64,000 nt of DNA from Stropharia rugosoannulata. Taxonomy: Eukaryota > Basidiomycota > Agaricomycetes > Agaricales > Strophariaceae. Each line of letters starts with the position of its first letter. The first letter of the stretch is position 1. Of this stretch, positions 22,655-35,348 are shown piece by piece. A model generated the notes under the pieces. That model had not been told where the DNA came from, did no database searches, and saw only the letters and a list, made by a program, of their open reading frames with translations. Location of the stretch: assembly GCA_028532985.1 (NCBI GenBank), contig JANCIK010000003.1, positions 3,792,001 through 3,856,000 of the forward strand, read 5' to 3'. The position numbers and the translations under genes are program-made.

Positions 22655-24340
22655 TTATACCCCCTCCCCAATCAACCGCGCAGGCGACTCGACGTATGCC
22701 CGCCAGCACTCGACGAACGCCGCAAGTTCTGCTCCTTCCACTACACGGTGGTCCCCACTCCAACTTACGCCCATTTTCAACCTGCGCTCGCCACTCCCAT
22801 CCCCGCGGTCCACGTCCCACACCCACTTTGCGCGACCCAACGCAACAATTGCTACCCCACCTCCAGGCACAAGCACGGGAGATGCAAAGTCGCCAGCGCC
22901 AATCGCGCCCACGTTCGAGACGGTGATCGTCCCACCGCGCTTAGGCATCTCTCGCGGACTGAGTGCACATGGAATCTGCCTTCCGAGGTGAGAAAGATGT
23001 CGGAGCTGAGCAGCCAGCGAGTATATGTTGTGTGCATTAGCACTTTGAATGGTGGGCGTGTACAGGCCAGTTGGGGTGGAGAGTGCGACACTTATATCAG
23101 CCCCTGGGCGGATGGTGAGTGCTGGCTTGGTCTCGTTGGGAAGTGTGGTAATAGAGCTCCGGAAAAGAGGCCATTCGAGCATGGCTTTGGAGAGAGTTTT
23201 TAGGAGAATGGGCAAGTAGGTTAGTTTGGTGAATTGCTGAGTTTCCGGTATATCGAGGGTGGGTGCAGGGTATATTGATGAAGGATTCACGGCCATGAAA
23301 GGATTAGGTCTTGAGTTTGCCGGTAGATAATGAGTGGGTATATGCGCATTCAAAGTAGGTAATAACAGGTCATGTAATGCAGTCAGATCAAGAGTTGTTG
23401 AGTATCTGAGCAGATATATCGGGTTCAGTACTGGAGATCACAAAATTATTCGCGACGTACCCAAAATGTGGTATTTCAAGACTCTAGAAAGAAGGAAAGC
23501 AATCAGTTGAATTCTAATCTTTCTGGTAGCACTCACCTTAGTCATTGCTTTCCACATTCCATAACGCGTCCTGCCTAGCACCACAGTGACATCTTCCTGC
23601 TGAGGTGTATACGATGGCTTCTGCTCCTCGGATAGTTTCGTATTATCCTTAGCTTGCAATGCGGCCTCCACATCGCGCTTCTCGATGCGCCCATCTTTGC
23701 CGCTTCCTGGAATCAGTAGTGCCAAGTCTACACCATTCTGACGCGCAAAATATCTAACTGATGGAGCAGCAAGAACATTATTCGCCTTTGATGAGCCTAT
23801 ATCAGAGACATTCTTGGGATCAAGAGGGTGCATGCGACGCGTCTGGTAAGCTCCGCCCGAAGGCTCCGGTGAAGCAGGTAGCTCTGTAGTAACGGGTGTA
23901 GCCTGCGACGTGTTGACTGGCTCGAGTACTGCAGAGCTTGCGTCTTCAACGACTTCCTCCTCCACTTCGATGAGGCAAAGCCCAGCTCCAACCTTGGCGA
24001 TCTCGCCTTCCTTCACGAGCAGTTCGGTAACGACGCCATCAAAAGGACTGGTAATCTCTACGCTCGCCTTGTCGCTTTGTACCTCGCAAAGTGGGTCAAA
24101 GGCCTGCACTGGACTGGCTACTTTCACGCTCCTTTACGATGAGGTGAGCACATATTTCCGGCCGGAGCATCCACACACGCACCACTTAACAACTTCACAC
24201 TCTGTGATCCCCTCTCCAATGTCAGCGAGCTTGAACTTCTGTATGACTTTGCGCGACGCCCAGGAATTGGCAGTTGAATGAAAGTAAGATATGGCTCTGG
24301 GACGGTGTAGAAGTCGTCGCAGAGGTCGCACGATCATCAT
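22655..24340 (-). CDS. Branched-chain alpha-keto acid dehydrogenase E2 (lipoamide acyltransferase), mitochondrial
   Basis: Transfers the acyl group from E1 to CoA through a lipoyl-lysine arm in valine, leucine and isoleucine breakdown. Exon 1 (24340-24183) gives a basic mitochondrial presequence (IVRPLRRLLHRPRAISYFHS) and the lipoyl-domain start LADIGEGITECEVVKW. Exon 2 (24128-23537) carries the lipoyl lysine in EVQSDKASVEITSPFDG, an acidic/Pro linker, and a subunit-binding domain (LAAPSVRYFARQNGVDL ... GKDGRIEKRDVE). A micro-exon (SLEIPHFG) joins the catalytic domain. The ITVSNVGAIGAGDFASPVL motif and GDHRVVEGAELAAF end it. The usual DHRVxDGA has Glu here instead of Asp next to the catalytic His. 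SLEIPHFG is typical of BCKDH E2 rather than of pyruvate or 2-oxoglutarate E2. Confidence 0.9.
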
Positions 24341-24546
24341 GGTCAAAAGCAAACCGTGACGGCGTCATTGCAGAGTTCCGGCCGCCTAAATTAGCTTTCA
24401 TACTGCAACCGAGGATCCGAGGATCTTGGCTGACAAGCCGGCAATGCATCATACGTAAATGGATCAAAGAGAAGGTGTACATAGGGGAGAACGAGGTTAA
24501 GGACTTGAAATAAATGTACTAATAAACCCAAAACCCACAAAAGAGT

Positions 24547-25290
24547 CTAATCACCCAGCGACGGCTTCCCATTCTCCCTTTGCAACTCTTCTTGTGCCTC
24601 AGCGTTTCGCATCTCATTAATTGACTCCCATTTTATGTTCAGGGAATCAAACACCGACTGTGCAAGGCTTCGCAGAGCCGGCATCTGATCTAGCTCACCG
24701 TCGTCGGAAGCATTTATGTCCGCTCCCTGCTCTAACGCGTCTTCAAGCCTGGCACGAGCGAGAGCGTCCATAATATCGCGATCAATGCGCTGTGCCACAG
24801 CGTGCTCGTCAGTGCCGAACTGGAACACGGGCGGCGCACCTGAGCGCGTTGCAGGACCGAGCAACCTCTCTTCCTGCGCAGGAAGGTGTTTTACATTCGA
24901 CCTACTCTGGCGCTGCAGCTCCGCTTGCACCTTGGCCATCACTGCAGCACGCCGGGCGCGAGAACTACCTGCAATGGGACGAGCGGCTTTCTCGTTTTCC
25001 AACTTCTGTCGGAGCTTTACGCGCAGTGTCCCTACGACTTTTCGAGTGACATCGGGCATCTGTGGCTCATTCGTTATCTCCACGTCCTTGTTCTCGCTGC
25101 TTCCGCATGAACTCGCAACGCTATTAGCTACGGAAGGGGCTCGGGATAAGATAGGGGAAGAAGGCGTGAGTCTTTCATCGTTGGCTGCGGTAGCTTCGCT
25201 TGCATGTTTATCTGCCACTGCATCCAAGCCGCTATCGTTCTCGTAGTGGTTTGCGTTCATCTCGATGACTGTGGTGGTAGTGTCTGCCAT
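24547..25290 (-). CDS. Unknown intracellular protein, 247 aa
   Basis: A single-exon frame from Met 25290 (MADTTTTVIEMNANHYENDS); a longer frame to 25485 adds low-complexity sequence and is less likely. The middle is basic and helical (KVVGTLRVKLRQKLENEK, AVMAKVQAELQRQSRSNVK), with a strongly charged C-terminal half. It has no signal peptide or membrane segment. I do not recognise a family. GC-rich codon use like its neighbours and a long open frame support it as a gene. Confidence 0.6.
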   Translation of the reverse strand: MADTTTTVIEMNANHYENDSGLDAVADKHASEATAANDERLTPSSPILSRAPSVANSVASSCGSSENKDVEITNEPQMPDVTRKVVGTLRVKLRQKLENEKAARPIAGSSRARRAAVMAKVQAELQRQSRSNVKHLPAQEERLLGPATRSGAPPVFQFGTDEHAVAQRIDRDIMDALARARLEDALEQGADINASDDGELDQMPALRSLAQSVFDSLNIKWESINEMRNAEAQEELQRENGKPSLGD

Positions 25291-26001
25291 GATGATTGCC
25301 GTTCGTGATGGTGGAGGGGGAGTTGGCCGCCTAAAGCATACTATATGTGGGAAAGTAGGCTCCTTAGTAGCACGGGGCCCAATAACCTTATCCCTCTCCA
25401 TATGTGTTGGCTTGAAGATATTCGACTGAAGTGCGGATATTTGGTTAAGAGATTTTCGGTTTGTATGAGGATAGGAATCACACATGGCCAGATGCGTTAT
25501 ATAGATCCAATGGTGGCCCCGTTGTGGCCTACGGCGGGGCCATTTTCAATGCGCAATGGTTTTTGAAATGGTGTCCTATCGTGTTTTTGGAGTTTGAAGC
25601 GAGTAAGGTAATCTCTGCCATAGAACAATACTACTTACGGAATAATATCATTTTTAACCGCAAAGATATGTATTAGGTGCTGCTACATATCTCAGTTTAT
25701 CAAAGGAAGTAACATCAAAATTTTCTTTTTATAGTAAATTTCCCTATAACAGAAATCTACCCTGCTTTTGCACTCATATCCAATGACATCCGTGGGCTAC
25801 AACAACCAGCGAAGTAGAAACCTCAGAAAGCAACTTTATGACGTAGAATAAAGATACATAAGAGCGCTTTTGAACCATGTCTGAAGAACTGTCTCCTGCT
25901 ATACCTGTGGCACACTCAATCTTTGAAACACTATGCCGTTATATCCCCGCCGTCCGCCATGCACAGGCAGTGATTGCATCCTAGCATGCAGTACACACGA
26001 A
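25291..26001. other. Divergent intergenic region
   Basis: Separates the minus-strand gene ending upstream at 25290 from a plus-strand gene starting at 26002. AT-rich, no repeat or RNA recognised. Confidence 0.4.
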
Positions 26002-26738
26002 ATGCCAACAGCACTTACACCATACCGCCGTGTTGACATTGCAGGGTACTACAAGGAAAAAGATCCGCATAACTCAAAATACGGATCGCGCTTTCTGCAC
26101 AATTGGACTTTAGAGCATATCAACTTCCAGTTTAAAATTGCGGACAGACAGAGTAACCCTGGCGTGCCGCTAGACTTATGTCTAGATCCTAAGTCGCCTT
26201 TGCATAACTTTCTAGACCTAGCCAACCTACCTCCGCTGTCCATACCGAACAAGCTCAAGGTGCAGGTGCGTACTGCGGTAGGAAATGCTGAGAATATCTC
26301 CGCTGACTGCCAGTTATAATGATCATGCGTATCCTTCTGAAGTGGCCGGGCTATCCGACGCTTGACCAAACCGTTGATCTGCTCAAGTGCTATGAAAAGA
26401 TGACGTCTATGGAAGGGGGCAAAGACGCAGTTTTAAACTACGGGACCCTTTTGAGAGTCATCGCAGATATTTATCACAGAATTTTCCGTGTATGTGCCGT
26501 TGAATTGCAACATCATTATTATGGGTAAAATCTCAATAACTAACTATTCTTCATGCAGGCATTATGGACAAATGATGACCCGCGCATTCCTACTGAAAAT
26601 CGCCCAAAATGCGAAGATGAGAGATGGAGGATATCGCCTGACGACATTCAAATTGAACATCTCATGTTATCAGGACTGCGGCGCGATACAGAAGGGATTT
26701 GGCATGCAATCATTTATGTTAAAGAATTTGATACCTAG
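26002..26738 (+). CDS. Small conserved-looking protein of unknown function, 196 aa
   Basis: Three exons (26002-26265, 26343-26489, 26559-26738) splice in phase. The sequence reads LTPYRRVDIAGYYKEKDPH, then FQFKIADRQSNPGVPLDLCL, WPGYPTLDQTVDLLKCYEK and DDPRIPTENRPKCEDERWR, ending VKEFDT. A fairly even mix of aromatic and charged residues suggests a compact soluble domain; it has no signal peptide. I believe similar hypothetical proteins are widespread in Agaricomycetes but cannot name a function. It ends 177 bp before the 3' end of the convergent NRPS-like gene. Confidence 0.6.
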
Positions 26739-26914
26739 GAGCTCCGAGCATCTGACTTGGTCATAACGTACTTCAGAGAGCCAATGAACACACGAAATTC
26801 AAGAAGCAGATTTCTTTACATGTGAAAACTGTATTAATACGTGTCAGTGGCACGGTTTGTAGATGCGAGGAATATACAAATCTCAATGTTGGATACAAAG
26901 TAGAGAGACTTGGA

Positions 26915-29900
26915 CTAAACAAATCCAACTCCTTTCCAGTACGCAAACCATGTTCTTGCGTCGTGGACTGACAGTGGTCCTACTTCCGATAGAGAGGGAG
27001 AGAAAGATAAGGCGTTATTATTGTCGAGGTGGGGCACCCCGAAGGCCTCACAGGATGCAGCGTTTGCATTGATTAGCTTCCCAACGCGTTTAAAGAAACC
27101 CAACAAACGCAGTGTGGAAACTTGGCTAGTAGCCGTATTTGCAGTGTCCTCGAGCCTGAGGAGCCATTCCTTGTAAGGGACGAGAGGCACACCCAATTCA
27201 GATGCAAGTGCAGTGGCAATTACAGTCCATGGCGTCGGATTTGGGTGTGTGAGGTGAACCACTGCAGTTTCTGGCGCCTCCGTAAAATTAATCAGAGCAT
27301 GAGCCGAAACATGAGCGGGGATGAAAGAAACGGACTGTGTGGGGGAGCTATTAGAGGAGAGGAAGGAAGTATGAGAGCTATTTTTGAATTGTACCTACCT
27401 TCCCGGTGTCAGGGAAGCAACCCAAATGTTTCGCACTCTGCGCAATGGCAGGGAGCCACTGTTTGGTGTCCCAAAATCCGTTGGGCCCTCCTGATACCTG
27501 CCCGAGGCGAACGGTCACTGTCTTGAGGGGCGTCGAAGCAGATGCGGCTGCAAGCAACTGCTCAGATACCCACTTCGATTCATTATATCCATTGCTGACG
27601 GATACTGCAGCCGGAATAAGTTTTTCCTGTTCGGACGTACTGAGTATTAGGAGATTTTGAAAAACGCCGATACTACTGGTATAAACGATAGGAGTTGGTG
27701 TATCAAAGGGGGACTCAAGAGCAAAGTCTATAATGTTCCTCAATCCCTGGATGTTTGCTTCGAACGAGGCTAGAGAGAGGTTAAAGTCAACTGGCCATGC
27801 TACATCGTCTATTAGTCCACTAGTAGCAGCGGCGCTTCATATCCATACCATTGTGCATAATGTGTGTAGTAGATCCAAGCATCTGGAAGCAGTGAAGCGA
27901 GTGAGCTTTGAGTTGGCGAAATTTTGAACATTTAGAGATACCTGATTGTAGACCTCGCTAGAGAGACCCCAGTTCTCCTCTGATACTTGAGCCTCGAGTA
28001 AAACTATTTTGTGGGACTTCAATACTTCCAGCGGAAGGCCCTTATCTGCAAAAGAGTCACGGTGGCGATCCAAGACACTCTTTGATCCAGGCTTTGCTGG
28101 GCGGTTGATACAATAGACACGCTCAACGTTATCGCTGGAAACAAGTTCATTAAGAATGAACGCTCCAACACCTCCTGTTGATCCAGTGAGGATAAGAGTC
28201 TTGCGCGATGGTTTGATAGCTCCCCGGGAGTGGTGATCCCGAAAGTTGGCCGAGTACTTTGCAACCATTTGTTCCATCTCCCGTTGCCTGTCCAGGATGC
28301 TAGTGTTGCCGGGGACATTACCATTAACATTAGAAAGAAGAAAAACAGATAATTTAGCGATGGTCGGGTAGCTGTAAACGAAGTTATCTGTATTTCTTCG
28401 TGTGTCAGCTTTGAAAGTGGGGCTTATAACACGAGAGAGAGCATTGTGAATCCACGTTGCTTGAAGACTGTTAGGAGAGTTATGTAAATCGTCCACACAA
28501 TTCTAGCCATTGGAAACACACCTGTCACAACCATGCTGAAATATGTCGTCGTTATCCATAACCTTGCATACCAGAACATTCCCGATAACGTTCCTCACGA
28601 AGCCGGTGACGGAGTCAATGTCCCATTTATCGGGAACTGAAATGTTGGTCTGAGCGGTCAATTCTACCGTGTCGTATGCAGCTTCTATCTCTTCGGTATA
28701 ATCAATGGTGATAGCTCCGCGACGTGGGGTATTCTTAACAGTGTAAGTAAACGGTTTGCTCGGTTTGGCGACGAGGATCATCTCTTTGAATAGCCGGGAG
28801 TGTTTCGGGGCATAATTATTCAGTTTCTCTACAGATGACCTAAGTGTATTTCAGTATAATCCAATACCACAGTAAAGCGTATTCCCACCATATCCTATCT
28901 CTAAACCTTTCGAGGGCCTCTTCGTCATATGGGTCAAATTGGAAGGCAGGTATTGGATCAATGATGACGCCCGCCTGGAACTTCCCTTGCCCAAACATGA
29001 CCGAAGATTGTATGTGTGAGTCCTGGTTAAGAATAGTCTCTGCAAAATGAAATTATAAATCGTGATATGAGCTTGCAAGTGCACAGCTGTACACACCAAG
29101 TGGTCCAGGATTTGTCTAAGCAAAGTTTATCATTTTTCAACATTAGCTGCGGTAGAACAACAATAATTAATCAATTAATTGCTCGCCTTTTCACCGTTAC
29201 TATGCATGATCTGATCGTCTGCGCGTCCAAATATTTTCCAGTAGCCCGGCTTGCTTGGATGTGGCGTAAGTAAGTCATTCGTAGCATAAGCATTTTTGCC
29301 GTTGTATTTCATGTTTGGTAAACAGGGGTGACAACGTTCGTTTTCCTAACTAATTATTGAGTCATGTATTTCTCAGTTAGCGTAAGACGATATCCACTTA
29401 CGACCAATATCAGTTCGTATGTCTCCTCATCATACTGTACAAACTCTGGTGTGGCTGATCCATGACAGAACTGAAAATACTCCCAATCAGTGTCCGGTTG
29501 CCCTACCGCGTTGTGTTATGACAAAAAATAATTGGCAGTACATGTTGAGACTACACACCTTTGACGAATGGGCTAACGCCTGAGATCTCAGTGCTAATGC
29601 AAAGTGAATGAAAATAGTGTGTAGAGCAAGATATTAATACTGAATGACATACAGGCCGTATAGATTGAACATGCGCACCCCTCGGGATACCATGTCATTC
29701 CCCACAGAATTGTCTAATGGACTGCCTCCAAAAAGCTGTTGGTGTTAGTCTATCCAAGTCACTTTGTTAGCAGTCTTGCAACGCACAATTCCATCGCAAG
29801 TTGCGAGCCATTTGACATACTCGACATTCTTGTGCCATGCCTAGATGATAATTATTTGCATTCAGACGTGACGCTTCGAGTGTGCAACTTCCTGGCAGCT

Positions 29901-30219
29901 GACCTCAATCACAGACGGGATGCATGAAATAAAATTACATTGCGTAGCTCTGGCATTTTCCATTATAATGTCCGCAGTTGGTATCTCTGTGGAGGGCTGG
30001 GGTGCATATATACTTAGTACCGCGCCGCAAGTAGCCTGCATAACATTCTTTTTAGTAAAACCTGAGGATGTGAAGTGCGCAGTACTACATACGGTGATGA
30101 TGCAATGCAAAGACCCAAAGACATGGTATAACGGTGCACAATGAATTGAAAAGACTTTTCCAGTAAGGTCCACCTCTCCATAGTATGGATACATCCCCAT
30201 TTCAAGTAGATGATGGTGA
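26915..30219 (-). pseudogene. NRPS-like (A-T-R) enzyme, 3' part; gene split by a 29.8-kb transposon
   Basis: Carries the rest of the adenylation domain (from HLLEMGMYPYYGEVDL at the insertion point), FGGSPLDNSVGNDM, NLYG, TEISGVSPF and GRADDQIMHSNGEK. The thiolation domain has the pantetheine serine in FQHGCDSLQATW, formed across a 54-nt intron near 28453-28530. The C-terminal thioester-reductase domain has ILTGSTGGVGAFILNEL, the tyrosine region SNGYNESKWVSEQLL and RLGQVSGGPNG. It ends at 26915. Such A-T-R enzymes activate a carboxylic acid with ATP and reduce it to an aldehyde or alcohol. The 5' part is at 59988-60781. No nonsense codon was seen in the exons read, so the transposon seems to be the main damage. 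It is labelled pseudogene because the insertion splits it. Confidence 0.85.
30217..30219. repeat. Left 3-bp target duplication of the giant transposon
   Basis: TGA directly before the terminal CACCACGGGC; matched by TGA at 59988-59990. Confidence 0.8.
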
Positions 30220-30414
30220 CACCACGGGCAAACAGCTGTCATGTCGGCCAATAAATTGTCACGTCATGTCACGAGCATGTCAACCTCAGGTCGATTGTCA
30301 TGTGGGTTGTCAAGTTGCCCGCCTCATAAATCTGTGACTCGGCCTCAGAATGTCACGCTTTTTATCGATCATTGATAAGATAAAAGCTCGATAAGATATA
30401 AACAGAAATAAATG
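30220..30414 (+). repeat. Left terminal inverted repeat of the giant transposon
   Basis: About 195 bp; bases 30220-30361 match the complement of 59846-59987 exactly, then a few mismatches follow. It contains seven copies of the pentamer TGTCA in its first 142 bp, spaced irregularly. That is the kind of subterminal repeat bound by CACTA transposases. Confidence 0.9.
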
Positions 30415-31090
30415 AAGTTATCGTTGATGAAGGAGCTGATGATAGAAGAAGACACTTGTTGAGCATTTAAGGAGGTCAATGCTGTCGACACTGTGTACGA
30501 TTTGACAACCATAAGTCTGTATTGCTGCACTGCTTGAGAGTTAGGAATTGGTTACGAAAATCGAAGCACGCTCCGTCAAGTTGAAATCCAATACTAGATA
30601 TTAGCAAGCATAACGGACTCGTGGATGACGTAGACTTGTTTAACTTCAGCTCTTCCGAAAGCTCTCGTTAACAATTCAGATTGTTTGGTTGTGCAATCTA
30701 CATGTTATGAACGTCTCTGTCTCATAAAAAGCAGCGGCATTCCACCTTCTCTCTCAGTTGGGATGTCCAAATGTTCAATGACTCCAGGAGCCTTTCCTGG
30801 GAAGCAACTACTCTGGCTTCAGCTTTAGCATGTGGACTATGTGTACATCTGGGTGTGATTTTGGACTTCATATTTTTGCATCAGCGGCCAGCGCAATATT
30901 TGAGACTTTGAGTCTATCTGAGGCACCAGATTCAAATCAAATAAGCACCGTGCTGGCGCGCGCAGTGCTTACGGTTGACAGTGCCGTGATTCATATGTAA
31001 TGTTATGCTATTTTCAATTGCTCAATTCGATTAACGGCATCATTTATTACTTTGATTATACAAGACAAGCTGCTACAATGTTCACAGTGC
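30415..31090. other. Non-coding stretch between TIR and transposase
   Basis: AT-rich, no coding signal; probably carries the 3' end of the transposase transcript and subterminal sequence. Confidence 0.4.
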
Positions 31091-34000
31091 TCATTCACGA
31101 TACCTATGCAAACTATTAATAACGACTGTTGTTGCCTTTCTGATGCCGTATGTGCCGGGGGGGCGAAGATAGAATGCCACATGTCCTATGACGTGCTTTG
31201 CCTCCATTATCAGGAAACTAGACGCATCAGACACATCCGCTGAGTACACGATCTTGGCGAGGAGCCCTGGTAGACTGGCAATAGGGCTTTTGGAGAAGTC
31301 GGCTTCAGATAACCCTCTGTGCTGGGAAACAACGATGAAGGTTCGAGAGCCGGATGCATCACTGTTGTGCAGATTGTTAAATTTCCACATTGATTGGATA
31401 TAGCCGGAATCTGCTCCCATGTGCCCTTGTTGTATCTGGAAAGACAAGGCGCTGTTACCTGGATGAAGGTCAAACGTTGAGTAGCTGTGTCCCTTGTGTA
31501 AAAGATGAAAAATGGGAGTGGCTGCCCTAGGAAGAACCGGTGCACCGTCCGGATGAGGCAGATCTTTAGCGTGTCGCATTTGCATCGTTCCGTTGCTATT
31601 CAAGTATGCAAGAAGTGCTCTGTATATGTTGTCTGGAATAAGTTTCAGGCCAGCACCGCTGGGGTCCTGCTTGTTGCAAGGCTGCCCCAGAAGGAACTCT
31701 ACACCGTTTATCACCAAATCAGAACTGGACTTTGTAACGGCCAGACCACGGAGATAGCCCATCAAGCGACCGCGACGGCACATTTGTCTGAGCATGGTAT
31801 AGTCCAATTCCCCTAGATGACTGTTAGAGGTGTATATAGGCATGAATCTCCTTTACCCACAAAGATGATTATTTGTGTTGGTGTCTTGTAAGTCACCATT
31901 AAGTTGTTTGCCAGCAAATTCGCTTATACACATTAAAGGTCCCCAGAATCACATCAGGTGTGGGTTATGCATAGCGTAGTGATGATTAGGTGTAGACCGC
32001 CTGCGAGGAAACAGAGATTTAGCAGATTGCCTGTATTTGATGTAGTTGTCCTGGTACGCTGCAGGGGCCGACTCCGGGACCGAGTATGAGCACAGTATAT
32101 TTGTACATGTAACCAGATGATAGAAGTTTTCGAGTAAGAGAAGCTTATCCAGTGGACGGCGCGAATTTGTTTGCCCACCCAAACTCCATATTTCTGGCAA
32201 AATAAGGGGAAGAAACACTGAAATCAGGACAAGCCACTGGTCAGCCTTCAACTTGCCATGAGATTTATTTCCAAGATTCGCAGGTGGTCTGGCTAGATAG
32301 CTTGGCACTACAGCATCAGCGAGACACGACCTGATAATTTTCAGCTCTTCACGTGAGAATACACAACCTAGTAGCCATTTTTCTTTGTCTGATTCTTCAC
32401 CATCTTCGGAATCCAATTCCGAGTTGCTATCGTCCGCGGGGGCATAGTCTGTGTCCTCTTCTTCGTTCCCTGAGCCTCCATTACTATCTAGCAGCATAGA
32501 CAAGTGCGTGCGAAACCTTAAATATGATCCTGCATTTAATGGTGCATCGTTGAATCGCCTGCTCTCTTCATACAACACATCCATTTCGTCTTGGGAAACA
32601 GTTTCCGTGGAGAACGTAAGGTCGGTTTCTTGGGAGGTTGTACAAACCAATTTGCGTCTGGTTTTGCACTGTTTATGCGCCCTACTGTCGTCATCGCCTT
32701 GTGAGAGATCGGGATCCTCTGAGTTCCGTGCCTTCTTTTTCTTTTTCTTGCGGTCAGGAAAGCCTACGCCCCAGAGGACTTGGACATGGTGCTGCAAGAC
32801 GCCTTCCAGCCAGTTGTGCATTATGCCTAGCATGGTGTGCTGAACAGGGTCTCCATAAGGAAGCGCATGAAGGGAGGACCAACGAATGCCGTGATTTCGA
32901 ACAAGGTCGTCTTTCTCACCGTGTGTATCTGCGTCCTTCCAAGCGATAGCAAGTGCCAGTACTTCTTCAGCCGTACGCATTTCCCATGCTTGATAGTTGA
33001 GATCATCTCTATCAGCTAACGCAAGCTTACAGAAGGAACAGAAATTCTTCTTTGAAGCCGTTCCTGCAAAGCCCAACGCTTTTTTCGAAGCGTTCAAATC
33101 CGCTATCCTGGCTAGCACCCCAACCTGTATCCAAGCACCATCAGAGTGCTTATATGTTCTTACAATCCGCCCTTCCCACCAAGGTTTGAGGCTTTCAATG
33201 ATAGGATTGGCCAGATGTGTAATGGTGGTGACGGTAGGTTCTTTAGGAGGAGGAGTGATACCAGCAAAATATGTGTTTTCAGCTAGGTGCTGCTGATCAT
33301 GAGGAAGGTTCAAACAGAACATCATGATTGCTCCACATGAGATGGTTTTGCCTGCGGTTTTATTGTAGAATGGATTGAACCAGTCAATGTAGTAGCTGAA
33401 TGTGAGATTTCCTCTAGTGACAGAAAAAGTACCATCGTCCCCAAGACTTCGCCATGCGGGACTGTCGTAGACGGATCGCATATTGCTAGGATTAGGGATG
33501 TGATTATATGACGCTTCAATGAGGTCTTCAACTTCCGGTCTCGCCAGGAAATATTCAAGCCAAGAATCAAAAACTTGAGTGGAGTAAAGCATTCGGGGGA
33601 CGAGGCGTATGCCTCCTCTTGTAGAGCGTTTGACCTGTAGTTGTTCCTGACATGGCCTGGATCTTGATGTTTCCCGATAGAGGCATATTGCAGGCAACTC
33701 TGTCAAGCTGTACGTGGTGAAGCACTTCAGACAGCAAACGGTCTGCCTTATCTCGGGTTCAAGATGAAGGGCCGACATAGCAGTGCGCACATCTGCCGGT
33801 AAACGAAACAATGAGTTGGAAACCTTTTTGCCAGAGCTATTGTGCCAAGTAAGAACTTATTCATCTTTGCATAATCAATAGCGTACTTACTGACCTGATC
33901 CACCTAGAGTGAGTGACGAAAAAGCGATACCAAGCTTTATCGCCAGTTGCACGATAACATTCAACACCTTCAACGCTTTGGAAGACGAATCTCGACTAAG

Positions 34001-34545
34001 ACCACATGCAAGATGTAGCCAAGAAAACAAGCAGCACGTAAGGACATATATAGACTCCTTGAAAGTGCCGATTCCTATTTCCATTGTCAAAAGATTACAG
34101 AGATAATACTATGTTTTAACTACCAGGTTCTTCCGGTCTGCAGTCAGCGAAGAAGTCTGCGCGTTCGGGGTCACCGCTGGCTGGAGAGTCTGCTTGAGGG
34201 GCAGTACCGGTCGGGTCAATGGAATCTGTGTCTTCGGAACTACGGGTGGCGAGGGGGGCTACTCGAGGGGCAGTACCGTTCAGATTCGGCGTGATTGCCA
34301 CTTGAATTTCGGCCTAGTCTATTCAATCAGCCTCCTTCTATATCAGCAAGAACAGATAGCTTTACATCTTGCCTATAAACCGTTGCAGCAGGGTTGGTCA
34401 AGTCGTTTTTGAGGTGGTACCTTCTGGTAGAATAGGGGACGTATCGTCCTGATAGAACCTGACCAAATGCATCGATCACCGTTTGTGCGCGGCACACAGT
34501 GCATGTACAAAGATATCTTTTTCTAAGGTTAGGAGCATCTGCCAT
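31091..34545 (-). pseudogene. CACTA/Tnp2-type transposase, one in-frame stop
   Basis: Cut-and-paste transposase expected to mobilise the surrounding element. Five exons (34545-34381, 34313-34124, 34074-33891, 33836-31857, 31820-31091) join in phase to about 1,082 codons. Landmarks are an N-terminal Cys cluster (YLCTCTVCRAQ), a helical region with WLHLACGLSRDSS, a second Cys pair (TVCCLKCFTTYS), the core SYYIDWFNPFYNKTAGK and GAIMMFCLNLP, then FCSFCKLAL, DPVQHTMLGIMHNWLEGVLQ and the C-terminal LDYTMLRQMCRRGRL and HVAFYLRPPGTYGI. This order matches Tnp2-like transposases of Agaricomycetes. A TGA at 31949-31951 interrupts the frame between HNPHLM and FWGPLM; homologous context continues on both sides. 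It is either a nonsense mutation or a readthrough site. Confidence 0.85.
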
Positions 34546-35348
34546 GGGTCTGAAAGAGTTTAGGAGGGTAGTCAATACGGGTGAGGAAATGGAAGGTACT
34601 CTTCATTTAACACAACGTCCGTACCGATTGTTCCATGAGTCCGAGGTGTAAATCGGCCATTGAAGCCGTTATTAAAGTTTGAATTTAGTGGGATGGATTT
34701 CTATAGCAATAAGACTAGTAAGTCGGACAGTTGATGTTACGCAAGAACAAAGGCTTAACTATCGAGACTCAGTCCGTTGTTATTATCCATCATGGTCGTT
34801 GGAGCACTATTACAAGAGCACGTGCTCATGCGCATAATGGAAATAATTAGGAGCCTGACACACCATTGTATGCGTACGTTGTCAATGTCCTTAACAACAC
34901 GTTGGTATCGATGCCTTCTAGCAAGTGGCATCCGAATCCCTGACATAGCGGGCAGTACCTTTGAGTACCTTTGTTCTTTCCTTTGTCATGATTTAATTGT
35001 TGTCTTTAGTTTACGTACGTTCTGTAGAATGGTTGCTATATAACATTCGCTGGACCTTTGTCTGACCCCATGAAACCATCTAAGGCTCTAATTGTCCAGT
35101 CGCCTTTAGCATCGCCAACCTGTATTATTCCGATTCACTTGCTCAGTGCGTGACTATGTGCATATGAGTCTTACCAGAGGGTTTATGAATGACGTTAAAG
35201 CCAGACGCCCACCATGAAACCAGAGTTGCAATTGGTTACCTCTATGAAGGCATTCTTGCGATTGCTGGTTCTTGCTCCCGTACATGCATTCCTGCGATTG
35301 GTTCTTGTCCCTTTGTATTGCACGCTAATCTGATACTGTCTTCGATTA
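34546..35348. promoter_or_regulatory. Divergent region between transposase and the next cargo gene
   Basis: Non-coding; must contain the transposase promoter and perhaps the first exon of the membrane/coiled-coil gene. No specific site recognised. Confidence 0.35.

Noticed and set aside
22639..23203. Plus-strand frames opposite the E2 gene
   Set aside because: Mirror frames of a GC-rich coding region whose minus-strand product is clearly an acyltransferase.
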